A DNA stretch of 64,000 nt from Streptomyces sp. CBMA152 (GTDB lineage: Bacteria > Actinomycetota > Actinomycetes > Streptomycetales > Streptomycetaceae), in contig NZ_MECJ01000011.1 in the NCBI RefSeq assembly GCF_014596475.1, positions 124,001 to 188,000 on the forward strand, written 5' to 3'. Shown here one piece after another: positions 1 through 8,248 of the stretch. The first letter of the stretch is position 1. Every line of letters begins with the position of its first letter. Both the position numbers and the translations under genes were made by a program. Below the pieces are notes generated by a model. It was not told the origin of the DNA, searched no databases, and saw only the letters and a list, made by a program, of their open reading frames with translations.

Positions 1-1104
1 CCAGGCCGTGGCGGAGGCCGGCAGCACCGGGAGGACGACCACGGCTGACAGCGTGGCCGAGACGGCGGTTCCGATCATCAGGTCGCGCAGCCGCCCCGGG
101 CGGGCGTGCAGCCAGCCGTCGAGGTCAACCGCGCCGGCCGCCAGCAGGCACACGTACAGTCCGGCCAGGTAATAGACCTGCGCTCCGGTCGTCGCGGCGA
201 ACAGGACGAACAGGACGGCGTAGGCGATCACCAGGCAGCGCCACAGCGGTCGGCCGGAGCGCCACAGGAACCGCAGGCCCGCCAGCCACAACAGCGTCAT
301 CGCCAGGCAGGACATACCGAGTTGTCCCACGATCCACGTGAGGATGTTGGCCGGGCCGCCGTGTTCGCGGTTGAGCGCGTGGGTCATCTCGAACATGGCC
401 CAGCCGTGGTGAGCCTGCCACCACAGGTCGGGCAACACCGCCAGAGCGGCGATCGCCGCGCCCGCGAGCAGCCGGCGGTCGGCCGCGGTCCGCCGGGCCG
501 GGCCGAGCAGCACCGCGGTCAGCAGGACGGCTGCGAAGATCGCCGCGAGGTGGTTGAACTCCGCGCCGACGCCGACCAGCGCTCCGGCGGCGATCCACCA
601 CCGCGTGTCGCCGGTGCGGCCGATCCGCACGACCACGCAGGCGATTGCCGCCCAGGCCAGCAGTTCGAACGAGGTCGTGTTGGCGACGTGCGCGCTGCCC
701 AGGAGCACGGGCATGGTACCCGTGGCGATCGCCGCGAGCAGCTGCGCGCGTCGCGTGCCGCCGAACTCCCGTGCGGTCAGGGCACCCACGACCACCGTGC
801 CTGCGGCGGCCAGCGCCGGCCACAGCCGCAGTCCCGCCTCCGAGACCCCGAAGAGGGACAGCGAGAGCCTGGCCATCAGCGGCGCCAGTACCGGCTGGTC
901 CACGTAACTTGCCTGCAGGTGCCGGGCGCAGTCGAGGAAGTACAGCTCGTCGCGGTGGAAGCCGTAGCGCTGGGACAGCGCCATCAGCAGCGCGAGGACC
1001 GTCCCCGCGACGGCGAACACCCGCCGGTCCAGCGGTGCGATCCGCCCGCCGTCCTCCCCGGCCCGCGCCTCATGTCCCGCGTCCACCAGCCCTGCCGCGC
1101 TCAT
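1..1104 (-). CDS. GT39-type membrane glycosyltransferase (partial, 3' end off window)
   Basis: Polytopic membrane protein open to the left edge; 368 codons are visible and the C-terminus is missing. After a short polar N-terminus comes a first membrane helix and then the segment HRDELYFLDCARHL at about residues 49-62. An Asp-Glu pair in the first outer loop of this kind is typical of the PMT/ArnT-like (GT39) family, which moves sugars from polyprenyl-phosphate donors outside the membrane. At least eight further hydrophobic stretches follow. The ATG overlaps the permease stop by 4 nt (ATGA), so it is the last visible gene of the GntR-ABC operon. The acceptor is unknown. Confidence 0.8.
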   Translation of the reverse strand, partial: MSAAGLVDAGHEARAGEDGGRIAPLDRRVFAVAGTVLALLMALSQRYGFHRDELYFLDCARHLQASYVDQPVLAPLMARLSLSLFGVSEAGLRLWPALAAAGTVVVGALTAREFGGTRRAQLLAAIATGTMPVLLGSAHVANTTSFELLAWAAIACVVVRIGRTGDTRWWIAAGALVGVGAEFNHLAAIFAAVLLTAVLLGPARRTAADRRLLAGAAIAALAVLPDLWWQAHHGWAMFEMTHALNREHGGPANILTWIVGQLGMSCLAMTLLWLAGLRFLWRSGRPLWRCLVIAYAVLFVLFAATTGAQVYYLAGLYVCLLAAGAVDLDGWLHARPGRLRDLMIGTAVSATLSAVVVLPVLPASATAW

Positions 1105-1796
1105 ATGCTCGTCTTCCGGATCGTGGCGAAGCCGCTGACGAGCAGTACGGCGCAGGCAAGGGCGAGGACGCTGGTGAGGCCGGTGGCGGTGCCGAGGTGG
1201 TGGCCGATGTCCGTCCAGGAGTGCGTCCAGGTCGCGACGAGCGCGGCGAGCGCCAGTGTGCCGAGCTGTGCCGCGCCGAAGGCCGTGATGCCGGGCAGCC
1301 CGGCGCGGCGGTGGATCAGGCCGTAGCACATCCCGTAGGCGAACATCAGGAGGAGCGTGAGCGTCGCCGTGAGCCAGCACAGGTACCAGGGGCCGTCGAG
1401 CAGGTGGGAGACGCCGAAGTAGTCCATGGCGATGCCCCAGCCGCCGGTCGCGCCTTCCAGGGCCCGGCCGATCGCGATGACCAGTCCGAAGCAGGTGGCC
1501 AGGGCGAGGGCCAGCGTGGTGGCGGCGCGGAAGTAGCTACGCCGACTCACGCCGAGGGCGAGGGCGAAGGGCAGCGCCCGGGAGGCCGACTGGGCTCCTA
1601 CGCCGAGCATGGCGAGCGGGACCGCGATCAGGCCGGCGACCCAGCGGTGGTCGCCGTGGCCGGCCGGGATGAGCCGCAGGATCACCACGTCGAGGACGAA
1701 GCTGACGGCAGCCCATGCCCAGGGCAGCACCAGGTAGGTGACGCGGTCGAGGAGCAAGTAGCGGACGACGGTGAGGGTCGGGGTGGGTGGTCGCAT
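1101..1796 (-). CDS. ABC transporter permease-like membrane protein
   Basis: 231-residue protein with about six hydrophobic segments and short charged loops. No catalytic motif is visible. Its start overlaps the stop of the ATPase gene (TGATG), and its own stop overlaps the start of the GT39 gene. This fits the membrane partner of the ATPase in a YtrA/YtrB-type system, in which a GntR regulator controls an ABC pair that responds to cell-wall stress or antibiotics. The partner role is inferred from position, size and topology; no specific permease family was recognised. Confidence 0.75.
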   Translation of the reverse strand: MRPPTPTLTVVRYLLLDRVTYLVLPWAWAAVSFVLDVVILRLIPAGHGDHRWVAGLIAVPLAMLGVGAQSASRALPFALALGVSRRSYFRAATTLALALATCFGLVIAIGRALEGATGGWGIAMDYFGVSHLLDGPWYLCWLTATLTLLLMFAYGMCYGLIHRRAGLPGITAFGAAQLGTLALAALVATWTHSWTDIGHHLGTATGLTSVLALACAVLLVSGFATIRKTSI

Positions 1797-2692
1797 CAGG
1801 GTGTCCTCGCGAGCAGGTCGGAGCCGTCGTGGTGCTCGGCCGCGAAGGCCGCGAGCTGCTGGAGCGTGACCTGCTCCAGGCGCAGGTGCAGGTGGTGGGC
1901 GAGTTCGCGGTCGCGTGCGTCGAGCCGGCCGACCAACACCGCCGTGGTCTGGGCACCCATCGAGCGCCGGTTCAGCGTCGCGCGGCCGGCGATCAGCCGG
2001 TCCACGTTGCCGGCCCGGCCGGTGACGGTCGTCGCGGTGCCGCGCAGGTCGTCGGCGGGCGCGTCGAGGACGAGCCGGCCTCGGTCAAGGACCAGGACCC
2101 GGTCCAGCAGCTCGGCGGCCTCGTCGATGAGGTGGGTCGAGAGCACGATGCACCGCGGGTGGGCGGTGTAGTCGGCGAGCAGTTGGTCGTAGAAGAGAGC
2201 GCGGGCGACCGAGTCCAGGCCCGCGTACGGCTCGTCGAACAGGGTGAGTTCGGCGCGGGCGGCCAGCCCGATGGTGACGCCGAGGGCAGTGCGCATGCCG
2301 CGTGAGAGCTTCTTGATCGGCCGGGTCGGCGACAGCTCGTACGCGTCGAGCATCATGCCGGCCAGTTCGGCGTCCCAGTTCGGGTACAGCAGCGACGCAG
2401 CCCGGACCGCGTGCCGCACCCGCAGGTCGGGGTAGGTCTGGTCCTCGCGCACCAGGATCATCCGGCGCAGCACCGCGTCGTTCTCCAGCGGCCCGGCCCC
2501 GAACACCCGCACGCGTCCGGCGGTGGCGAACTCCTGGCCGGCCAGGATGCGCAGCAGCGTGCTCTTCCCGGCGCCGTTGCGGCCCAGCAGTCCGGTGATG
2601 CACGGCGTGCCGATGTCGAAGGTGACATCGGTCAGCGCCTGGTGACCGCGGTAGCGGCGCTCCAGGCCGGTGACCGAGATCGTCGGCGTCAC
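1796..2692 (-). CDS. ABC transporter ATP-binding protein
   Basis: 298-residue ABC ATPase. It has Walker A GRNGAGKST (37-45), a Q-loop region near 80-85 (VREDQ), signature LSRGM (129-133), Walker B LTLFDEP (149-155) and the switch-His segment LSTHLIDEA. About 80 C-terminal residues follow the nucleotide-binding domain, as in YtrB/CcmA-type exporters. It should power the adjacent permease. The start overlaps the GntR stop by 4 nt (ATGA) and the stop overlaps the permease start, so the unit is translationally coupled. The substrate is not readable from sequence. Confidence 0.92.
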   Translation of the reverse strand: MTPTISVTGLERRYRGHQALTDVTFDIGTPCITGLLGRNGAGKSTLLRILAGQEFATAGRVRVFGAGPLENDAVLRRMILVREDQTYPDLRVRHAVRAASLLYPNWDAELAGMMLDAYELSPTRPIKKLSRGMRTALGVTIGLAARAELTLFDEPYAGLDSVARALFYDQLLADYTAHPRCIVLSTHLIDEAAELLDRVLVLDRGRLVLDAPADDLRGTATTVTGRAGNVDRLIAGRATLNRRSMGAQTTAVLVGRLDARDRELAHHLHLRLEQVTLQQLAAFAAEHHDGSDLLARTP

Positions 2693-3099
2693 GCCTTCGC
2701 CTCCGTCGTCTTTGCTCCCGTCGTCACCTCGACCGAAGCCAACTCCTCGCGCACCAGCCCGAGCAGTTCGTCAAGGCCGATCCCGAGCCTTGCCGCCTCG
2801 ACCACCAGCGGGCGTAGGTAGCGGTCGGCGAAGTGGCGCCGCCGCTCGTGTACCAGCCGGTCCCGCGCCCCCTTCGCGACGAACATGCCGACGCCCCGTC
2901 GCTTCTCCACCAGACCCTGCTCCGCGAGCACGGTGAGGCTGCGCGCCGCCGTGGCCGGGTTGACCTGGTAGAACGCCGCGATTTCGTTGCTGGACGCGAC
3001 CCGCTCTCCCTCGCCCACCGTTCCGTCGGCGATCTGGTTCGCCAACTCGGCAGCGATCTGGGCGAAGATCGGGCCGTCGCCGTCAAGCAGTGACATCAT
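2689..3099 (-). CDS. GntR-family regulator, YtrA type
   Basis: 136-residue protein with an N-terminal GntR winged helix (about 12-78: SNEIAAFYQVNPATAARSL, then LVEKRRGVGMFVAKGA) and only a short helical C-terminal tail. That shape is typical of the YtrA subfamily, which usually sits first in an ABC transporter operon and represses it. The start at 3099 begins Met-Met after GGAGGC. A perfect 10-bp inverted repeat lies just upstream (3113-3144). The stop overlaps the ATPase gene by 4 nt. Autoregulation of the whole operon is inferred. Confidence 0.9.
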   Translation of the reverse strand: MMSLLDGDGPIFAQIAAELANQIADGTVGEGERVASSNEIAAFYQVNPATAARSLTVLAEQGLVEKRRGVGMFVAKGARDRLVHERRRHFADRYLRPLVVEAARLGIGLDELLGLVREELASVEVTTGAKTTEAKA

Positions 3100-3112
3100 G
3101 CCTCCATTGCTC

Positions 3113-3144
3113 TACTGGTTCACTACCTTACTCATGAACCAGTA
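3113..3144. promoter_or_regulatory. Perfect inverted repeat, probable GntR operator
   Basis: TACTGGTTCA (3113-3122) and TGAACCAGTA (3135-3144) form a perfect 10-bp inverted repeat with a 12-nt spacer, 14 nt upstream of the GntR start. Position and symmetry fit an autoregulatory operator for this operon. Binding is inferred. Confidence 0.7.
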
Positions 3145-3411
3145 CACGAGCGCGCGGGGAGGCGGACGCTTGACCCTCACCCGGCGTGTTGCCGCGTCGT
3201 CACTGGTGTGGAGAAGCGCCTGACCGTGGGGCGGTTGGCCGTGCTCGGGGTCCATCTGTTCCGGATCGAGTGTGTGTGACGCTCGGTCAAGTACCAGGAC
3301 ATGCCGGTCCGCGCCTACGCCACCGGCGCGGATCTCCGCCTCGCCGTCGACCGCGCGCTCACGCAACGAGCCAGGGCGGCGGATCAGACCGGGCCTTACA
3401 TCCAAGATCGC
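3145..3411. other. Intergenic stretch, no gene recognised
   Basis: Short open frames occur on both strands here (for example a 97-codon minus-strand frame), but none has a convincing ribosome site or recognisable motif. It may hold decayed coding sequence. Confidence 0.4.
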
Positions 3412-4089
3412 TTAGCTGGATGAGACGCGCTCGACTTCCCTCAGCTGGGTGGCGTCGATGCGGCCGTCCTCCAAGGAGAGGAGCCAGGGCAGCAGTTGTG
3501 GAGTGGCGTGCAGCTCGTCGTAGAAGCCGAGATGGAGGTCGGCGAGCTCATCTTCGACAAGCCAGTAGTCGAGCGCGTCGCTCAGATGCAGGTCGGCCGC
3601 CTCAGTGCGGGTTTCGGCCCACAGGTCCAGCCAGGGGGCAAGGGTGCCCGCGGTGACCGCGAGTGCTTCCAGGACATCGGTGATATGCCCCGTAATCGGG
3701 CGGGAGTGCAGGACGGAGCGCCACCAGGCGTGCCAGACCTCGTCCAGGGCTATTTGTTCCGGCGCCGGCCAGTTGCGCCACCCGGCGGCGAGCAGCCGCG
3801 AGGCGACCAGGCCGTGGTCGAGCTGGTCGGCGATGAGGAGGCGGACGATGCGGGGCATCAACCGGCGGTACAGGCCGGGGAAGTTGTCCCAGTGGTCGGG
3901 CGTCTTGAGCGCGACGGAGAAGAGCAGCTGGTCCGGCACCCGGTGCACGGGCTCGCCCAGGACTTCGAGATCGGCTTCGGTGTAGCAGTGGGTACAGCCG
4001 CCCACCGAGAACGGCAGCCCGGAAAGCGGTGCGGAGGCAACGTCCAGGGCCTCAAGTGCGTCCTGGAGTTGCTGCTGCGGGTTGGTCAT
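3412..4089 (-). CDS. Hypothetical protein with CxxC motif
   Basis: About 225 residues from the ATG at 4089, chosen over a longer frame to 4164 because the extra N-terminus looks non-coding and an AGG lies 8 nt upstream of 4089. Near the N-terminus there is a GGCTHCY segment that could bind metal or be redox-active. The rest is Trp- and Leu-rich helix with many acidic residues (EVWHAWWRSV, LDLWAETRTEAADLHL). No signal peptide or membrane segment is seen. The family was not recognised. It stands alone between the GntR operon and the broken XRE gene. Confidence 0.7.
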   Translation of the reverse strand: MTNPQQQLQDALEALDVASAPLSGLPFSVGGCTHCYTEADLEVLGEPVHRVPDQLLFSVALKTPDHWDNFPGLYRRLMPRIVRLLIADQLDHGLVASRLLAAGWRNWPAPEQIALDEVWHAWWRSVLHSRPITGHITDVLEALAVTAGTLAPWLDLWAETRTEAADLHLSDALDYWLVEDELADLHLGFYDELHATPQLLPWLLSLEDGRIDATQLREVERVSSS

Positions 4090-4213
4090 GGATGTGCCTG
4101 ACGAGACTCCGTCCGGACACGCCGGAGAAGAGCGCGACGCTACCACGGGCATGGCTCCACCCAACTACTGGACGACCGTCTCCCCAAGCCGCACGGCAAA
4201 TCACCAAGACCGC

Positions 4214-5391
4214 TCAGAAGGAAATCCCAGACAGCTTGGACAACCTCAGCAGCTCGGGGTTGCTGCGGCGATGCAAGGACGAGAGAACCCGGAACACCTC
4301 CCGGCCCATCGGATGGATGCGCGCGAACTGGGGGGCCACGGCCCAGGCCATCGACAGGTTTTCCAGGGCTCCGTCACGGTCCCCGATGTCGAGCCGTGCC
4401 CGCGCCGCGTTGATGTACGTCGGGGCCACGCGGGTAGGAGGCATCCCTTCCAGGGCGGCCGCTAGGTCATCTGTCAGAGCCAGAGCCTCACGAGGCCTAC
4501 CGAGATCCACATTGGTGGCCAACCGATGCGTGAACACGTTCTGAGGACCGACCGTCAGGCCGTGTACGTCCAGCTCACGACTCATCCCCTGAGACGTGGC
4601 CAGCGCGGACCGAATGTGCCTTCCGCCTCTCGCTTGGCCTCCTTCTTGTCCCTGAGCCTGCCCGCCAAGGTCATTCCTCGAAGGTTGAGGATGCACACGG
4701 CAATGTCACGGTCCGTGCTGTCGAGCTTCTGCTGAGCCTCTGCAATGGACCTGTCCACAAGGCTCAGCCCTCGTTCAACGTCACCGAAGTTCAGGTAGGT
4801 GCCCGCACGGTCCCGAGCTGCCACAGCCACCCCCAAGGGGTTTGACTTCTCCTCGACTGCCCACCGCTGGCGAGTGACGGCAAGCTCGGCCATGTCCATC
4901 CAGCGGTGCCGCGCAGCAAGCCAATAGACGGTGCTGTAGGCGTCTGCCAACACCATCCAGGACTGCGCCGTGTTCACGGCGTACGCGTTCGTCGTAGCGT
5001 CCCTGAGCAGTTTCGGAAGCATGGTCAGCAGGCTCGAGACGTCGACCTTCTTCCGGTACCTGTCCGCCGCCCCCATGTCGGCGCTCAGCCTGCTCTCCTC
5101 TACTGCCTCGCGACCCGGCAGGTCGTAGTCCCTGATAGCCGCCCGCAGGTCTTCCAAGGGCTGCTTGGCGCCCCGTGTAACAGGGGTCGTCCCCATGACC
5201 TCAGCCATGGACAGTCCCATGGGTTTGCCGACGGCAGCCGCGACGGCAGGTGTCAGAGCCCGGTCTCCTACCTCGATCTTGGACAGGAGAGAGACTGAGA
5301 TGTTCGCTTTCTTAGCCATCTGCGCCTGTGACCAACCGCGTTCCTTTCGGAGCGCTGCCAGGTTCGCGCCGGGGGCGAGATCAGTGCTCAT
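4214..5391 (-). pseudogene. XRE-family regulator with TPR-like C-terminus, frameshifted
   Basis: The first frame (from ATG 5391) encodes a classic HTH (LAALRKERGWSQAQMAKKAN, about 11-30) and a helical region, then runs out of frame after EAKREAEG near 4620. The rest continues in another minus frame as HIRSALATSQ and ends at 4214 with a TPR-like repeat region. One missing nucleotide near 4618-4622 would restore a protein of about 392 residues, the usual size for Streptomyces XRE-TPR regulators. Either the gene is broken or the assembly has an indel. It diverges from the small gene at 5553, with an inverted repeat between them. Confidence 0.75.
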
Positions 5392-5501
5392 GGGCTCAGT
5401 CTTCCTCGCGGATAGGGGTCCTGTCAGCCATCGTCACAGGCGACACGGGTGTCCGCAGGTCCGTTGTGCAAACTCCGTGCAAGTTCCCCTGCACATAGAG
5501 G

Positions 5502-5530
5502 CGTTGACTGGTTGTACGAGCCAGTCAACG
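5502..5530. promoter_or_regulatory. Perfect 10-bp inverted repeat between XRE gene and divergent gene
   Basis: CGTTGACTGG (5502-5511) and CCAGTCAACG (5521-5530) are perfect complements around a 9-nt spacer, 22 nt upstream of the small gene and 110 nt upstream of the XRE start. Probable operator for the divergent XRE regulator (inference). Confidence 0.6.
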
Positions 5531-5552
5531 ACGGAGTGATAAGGCGGGCGGG

Positions 5553-5795
5553 ATGAGACAGGCAGCGGAGTGGAAGCCCGGTGCGGCAGTGTTCGACAGG
5601 GGTTCGCAGATGGTCGGGGTCGTCCACGAGCAACGAGGGCCCAAGGTCACCCTGAAGCGACCTTCCGGGCTGAGGTGGGATACCCGTGTCGTAGCCCTCC
5701 GTGAAGCGAACGACCGGGAGAAGATTCAGCTCGCAGCCCTCGCGAGGCACAGCCGGAACATGCGTGACCTCGCCGCCTTTAGGGGCAGGGGATGA
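5553..5795 (+). CDS. Small basic hypothetical protein (80 aa)
   Basis: 80-residue, Arg- and Lys-rich soluble protein (WKPGAAVFDRGSQMVGVVHE near the N-terminus, basic tail ending FRGRG). Many actinomycete regulatory loci carry a small protein of this size divergent from an XRE-TPR regulator, which matches this position. The probable operator ends 22 nt upstream of the ATG. No function can be assigned. Codon use is normal for the region, so it appears real. Confidence 0.65.
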   Translation: MRQAAEWKPGAAVFDRGSQMVGVVHEQRGPKVTLKRPSGLRWDTRVVALREANDREKIQLAALARHSRNMRDLAAFRGRG

Positions 5796-5852
5796 GCCGG
5801 TTACTCGGCAAGTGCAGTGCACCACTCCGACAGCAGTAGGAGGAGACGCACG

Positions 5853-6335
5853 ATGAGCACAGTCGTTCAGACGCGGACCCGTGATCCGCGAATCATCCTC
5901 AACGCGGTGCGTGAACGTGTCCCGCAGTTGGTCGCGGACGTGGGCGTGGCCGACCTGTGGGAACGGGAGGTCGCGCTCCTGCTGCGAGACAGCGTGGAAG
6001 TTCCCAGCCTCGCTGAGCGCATCCTCGGACAGGGCATCGCGTACCTGATCACCGCCATGGAATGCCCTGGCGTGGACATGGGCGTCGGCAAGACCGTGGA
6101 CGTAGGTGTCCATCAGCTCATCCTCGACACCCCGCTCTACTTCGCCCTGTGCGAGGAGTACAACGGCGGACGGTACAAGCACCACGCGCCGCTGATCGAG
6201 CGCCGCCGGGACGGCACCGTGATGCGCACGGCCGAACTGCTGCGCAAGAACGGCTTCACCGTCGATGCCGAGCTGTGGGCGGTGGACGCGTCCGACTGCT
6301 CGCCATGCGACGACAAGGTCCCCGACAGCCACTGA
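5853..6335 (+). CDS. Hypothetical protein, distantly GRDP/DUF1399-like
   Basis: 160 residues from the ATG at 5853, preceded by AGGAGGAG at good spacing; the longer frame from 5817 is less likely. It contains WEREVALLL, then VDVGVHQLILDTPLYFALCEEY and a C-terminal GGRYKHHAP. The order (VD..WH..ILxTxxYxxxC, then G-x-[FY]-x-HH-x-P) recalls the glycine-rich-domain-like family common in Streptomyces, though the canonical WH is VH here. It precedes a methyltransferase gene in the same direction, with a hairpin between them. The assignment is by motif recall only. Confidence 0.65.
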   Translation: MSTVVQTRTRDPRIILNAVRERVPQLVADVGVADLWEREVALLLRDSVEVPSLAERILGQGIAYLITAMECPGVDMGVGKTVDVGVHQLILDTPLYFALCEEYNGGRYKHHAPLIERRRDGTVMRTAELLRKNGFTVDAELWAVDASDCSPCDDKVPDSH

Positions 6336-6348
6336 CACGGCACTAGAG

Positions 6349-6386
6349 TGCCCTCGCCCCCAGACTTCGCACGAGGGGCGGGGGCA
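6349..6386 (+). terminator. Hairpin between GRDP-like gene and methyltransferase gene
   Basis: A 12-bp stem (TGCCCTCGCCCC at 6349-6360 with 6375-6386, one G-U pair) with a 14-nt loop lies after the stop at 6335 and before the TTG start at 6420. It has no U-tract and could be a terminator or an attenuator of the downstream gene. Confidence 0.5.
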
Positions 6387-6419
6387 CCCCCTTGCCCGCC
6401 CGACACGGAGGAAGTCCCG

Positions 6420-7079
6420 TTGCCTGCCCAGCACAACATCGACAGCGAACGCGAACTCTGGGACACCTTCGCGGAGAGCACCAAAGACAAGGTGTTCGAC
6501 GCCGACCCCGTCTTCTGCTGGACGCAGTACTCCGGGCACGGACCGGGCCCCGAACTGCTGGGAGACCCCGCAACCGTGCTGGAGATCGGATGCGGCACGG
6601 GGCGAGCACTCGCCTACCTCGCACAGCGAGGGGTGAAGGCAACGGGTGTGGACCTCTCGCCCGTCATGGTCGCCAACACCACTGCGAGGTGGGGTCCGTT
6701 GGGGGCACGGTTCGTCTGCGCCGAAGTGCTGGACCATCTGAGCGCCACCACGGACACGTACGACGCCATTTACTCGATCTTCGGGGCCGTGTGGTTCACC
6801 GACCCGCAGAAGCTGCTCCCGCTGATCGCCGAACGGCTGAACCCTGGCGGAGTCCTGGCGTTCTCCCACCCCCCGGCCATCCCTGGCGCGTACGGGCCAC
6901 AGGGCATGTACAAGGGCGGATTCGCCGGGAAGGCGATGTTCACCTACCGCTACAGCTACACGCCCCGCAAGTGGCACAACCTACTGACGAAGGCTGGCTT
7001 CACGGGCGCCGAGGTGACGGTTGTCGATGCCCCCGAGCCCGATCACATCGGCACACTCATTGTGCACGCCACCCTGTGA
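6420..7079 (+). CDS. Class I SAM-dependent methyltransferase
   Basis: 219 residues from a TTG at 6420 with GGAGGAAG about 8 nt upstream; an upstream in-frame ATG at 6348 sits inside the hairpin and is unlikely. Motif I is VLEIGCGTG (53-61), followed by the acidic motif II end GVDLS and motif post-I/III GPLGARFVCAEV...AIYSIFGAVWFTDP. The C-terminal region LLTKAGFTGAEV is typical of Methyltransf_11/25 proteins. The substrate is unknown. It shares direction with the preceding GRDP-like gene. Confidence 0.85.
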   Translation: MPAQHNIDSERELWDTFAESTKDKVFDADPVFCWTQYSGHGPGPELLGDPATVLEIGCGTGRALAYLAQRGVKATGVDLSPVMVANTTARWGPLGARFVCAEVLDHLSATTDTYDAIYSIFGAVWFTDPQKLLPLIAERLNPGGVLAFSHPPAIPGAYGPQGMYKGGFAGKAMFTYRYSYTPRKWHNLLTKAGFTGAEVTVVDAPEPDHIGTLIVHATL

Positions 7080-7282
7080 ACGGGCCCATGTCCCGTACCT
7101 CCTAGCCGCCGTGGCCAGATGGGCACGGTTGTGAGCGCCCGGAGCCGCTTTGAGGGCGGCACGGCGCCGATAGGTGTGCTGTCTCACGAGGTTGGTGCCT
7201 GAGGCGGCCGCGGAGGACGTGGAGGACTGGGAAGAGTGGCGGTTTTGCGGGGTGAGCCACCGGTCTCCTAATGTTCAGGCCC

Positions 7283-7636
7283 ATGGCACTGGAATGGGAA
7301 CAGATCATCGTCGACTCCGCCGACCCCGTCGCTCTCGGGCACTGGTGGGCCGAGGCCCTCGGCTGGGTTGTGGTCGACGAATCCGAGGAAATCATCGAGA
7401 TCCGGCCTGAGCCGGACCGGATGCCGGGCCTGCTCTTCGTGCCTGTCCCCGAAGGCAAGACGTCGAAGAACCGGCTCCACCCCGACTTCCGCCCCGACGA
7501 CCAGGAGGCCGAGGTCGCCCGGCTGCTCTCCCTCGGTGCCCGGCGCGTCGACACCGCGCAGGACGGGCAGCACTGGGTGACCCTCCTCGACCCGGAGGGC
7601 AACGAGTTCTGCATCCTGAGTGAGCCGAAGAGCTGA
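7283..7636 (+). CDS. VOC-family (glyoxalase-like) protein
   Basis: 117 residues from ATG 7283, an in-frame ATG at 7271 being the alternative. It has the beta-alpha-beta-beta-beta pattern of a single glyoxalase/bleomycin-resistance module: IIVDSADPVALGHWWAEALGW at the N-terminus, HPDFRPDD in the middle and DPEGNEFCIL near the C-terminus. Such short Streptomyces VOC proteins are usually of unknown substrate. A perfect palindromic hairpin follows 30 nt after the stop. Confidence 0.85.
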   Translation: MALEWEQIIVDSADPVALGHWWAEALGWVVVDESEEIIEIRPEPDRMPGLLFVPVPEGKTSKNRLHPDFRPDDQEAEVARLLSLGARRVDTAQDGQHWVTLLDPEGNEFCILSEPKS

Positions 7637-7665
7637 GCGCGGACCGGGCAGTTATCCGGGGTCCC

Positions 7666-7683
7666 GAGCCGGGGCCCCGGCTC
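7666..7683 (+). terminator. GC-rich palindromic hairpin after VOC gene
   Basis: GAGCCGGGGCCCCGGCTC is a perfect 18-nt palindrome 30 nt past the VOC stop codon; probable terminator without a clear U-tract. Confidence 0.5.
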
Positions 7684-8248
7684 TCTGGCTGGTCCGTGCC
7701 CCGTACGGACCTGTGCGGGGACGCCCGAAGAGGCGCGATTCCAGGCTGAGGGCATGGAGTTCCCCGTAGATGTGGCGCAGCGCGACCCTCGCGAACACCG
7801 TCCGTCTGCGGGCTGCCGCCCGCCACTGGCGCGGTACCAACCTCATACGACAGCACGGTTGGGACGATGCGTCCCCGCCCCGCGTTCTGCCTCCCAGCGA
7901 GGGGTGGCAGGCCGTATCAGCTCGTACGGGTCACACACCGCAGCGCCGACCCGGTCACCTCGCACCCCGGGCCGACGAGGACGCAAACCGCCATGAGGGT
8001 CGCGGCCGGCCCGGCCCCCGTTGAGGGTGTTCCCCCTCACCGTGACCGGCCGCGAGCTGTCGATGTCCACCCCGTTCGATGGACAAGCTTCTTGATGAGT
8101 GCGGCAACGGCGTCTCAGCCCTGGTACTGCTCCCCTTCCCGTGCCCTGCCGAGCTTTCTCGTCAACACGCCTGTCCAGCAACCCATTTGGACAGGTCGGG
8201 ACACCCTGGGACGGGTTGGGGCGAGCTCGATGGCGAGCGGCGGGTCCG
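7684..8248. other. 565-nt stretch without a supported gene
   Basis: Several overlapping frames are open (for example 64 codons on the minus strand ending at 7652 and 85 codons on the plus strand from 7770), but none carries a recognisable motif with a ribosome site. The stretch lies beside the arsenic island and may be decayed sequence. Confidence 0.4.
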
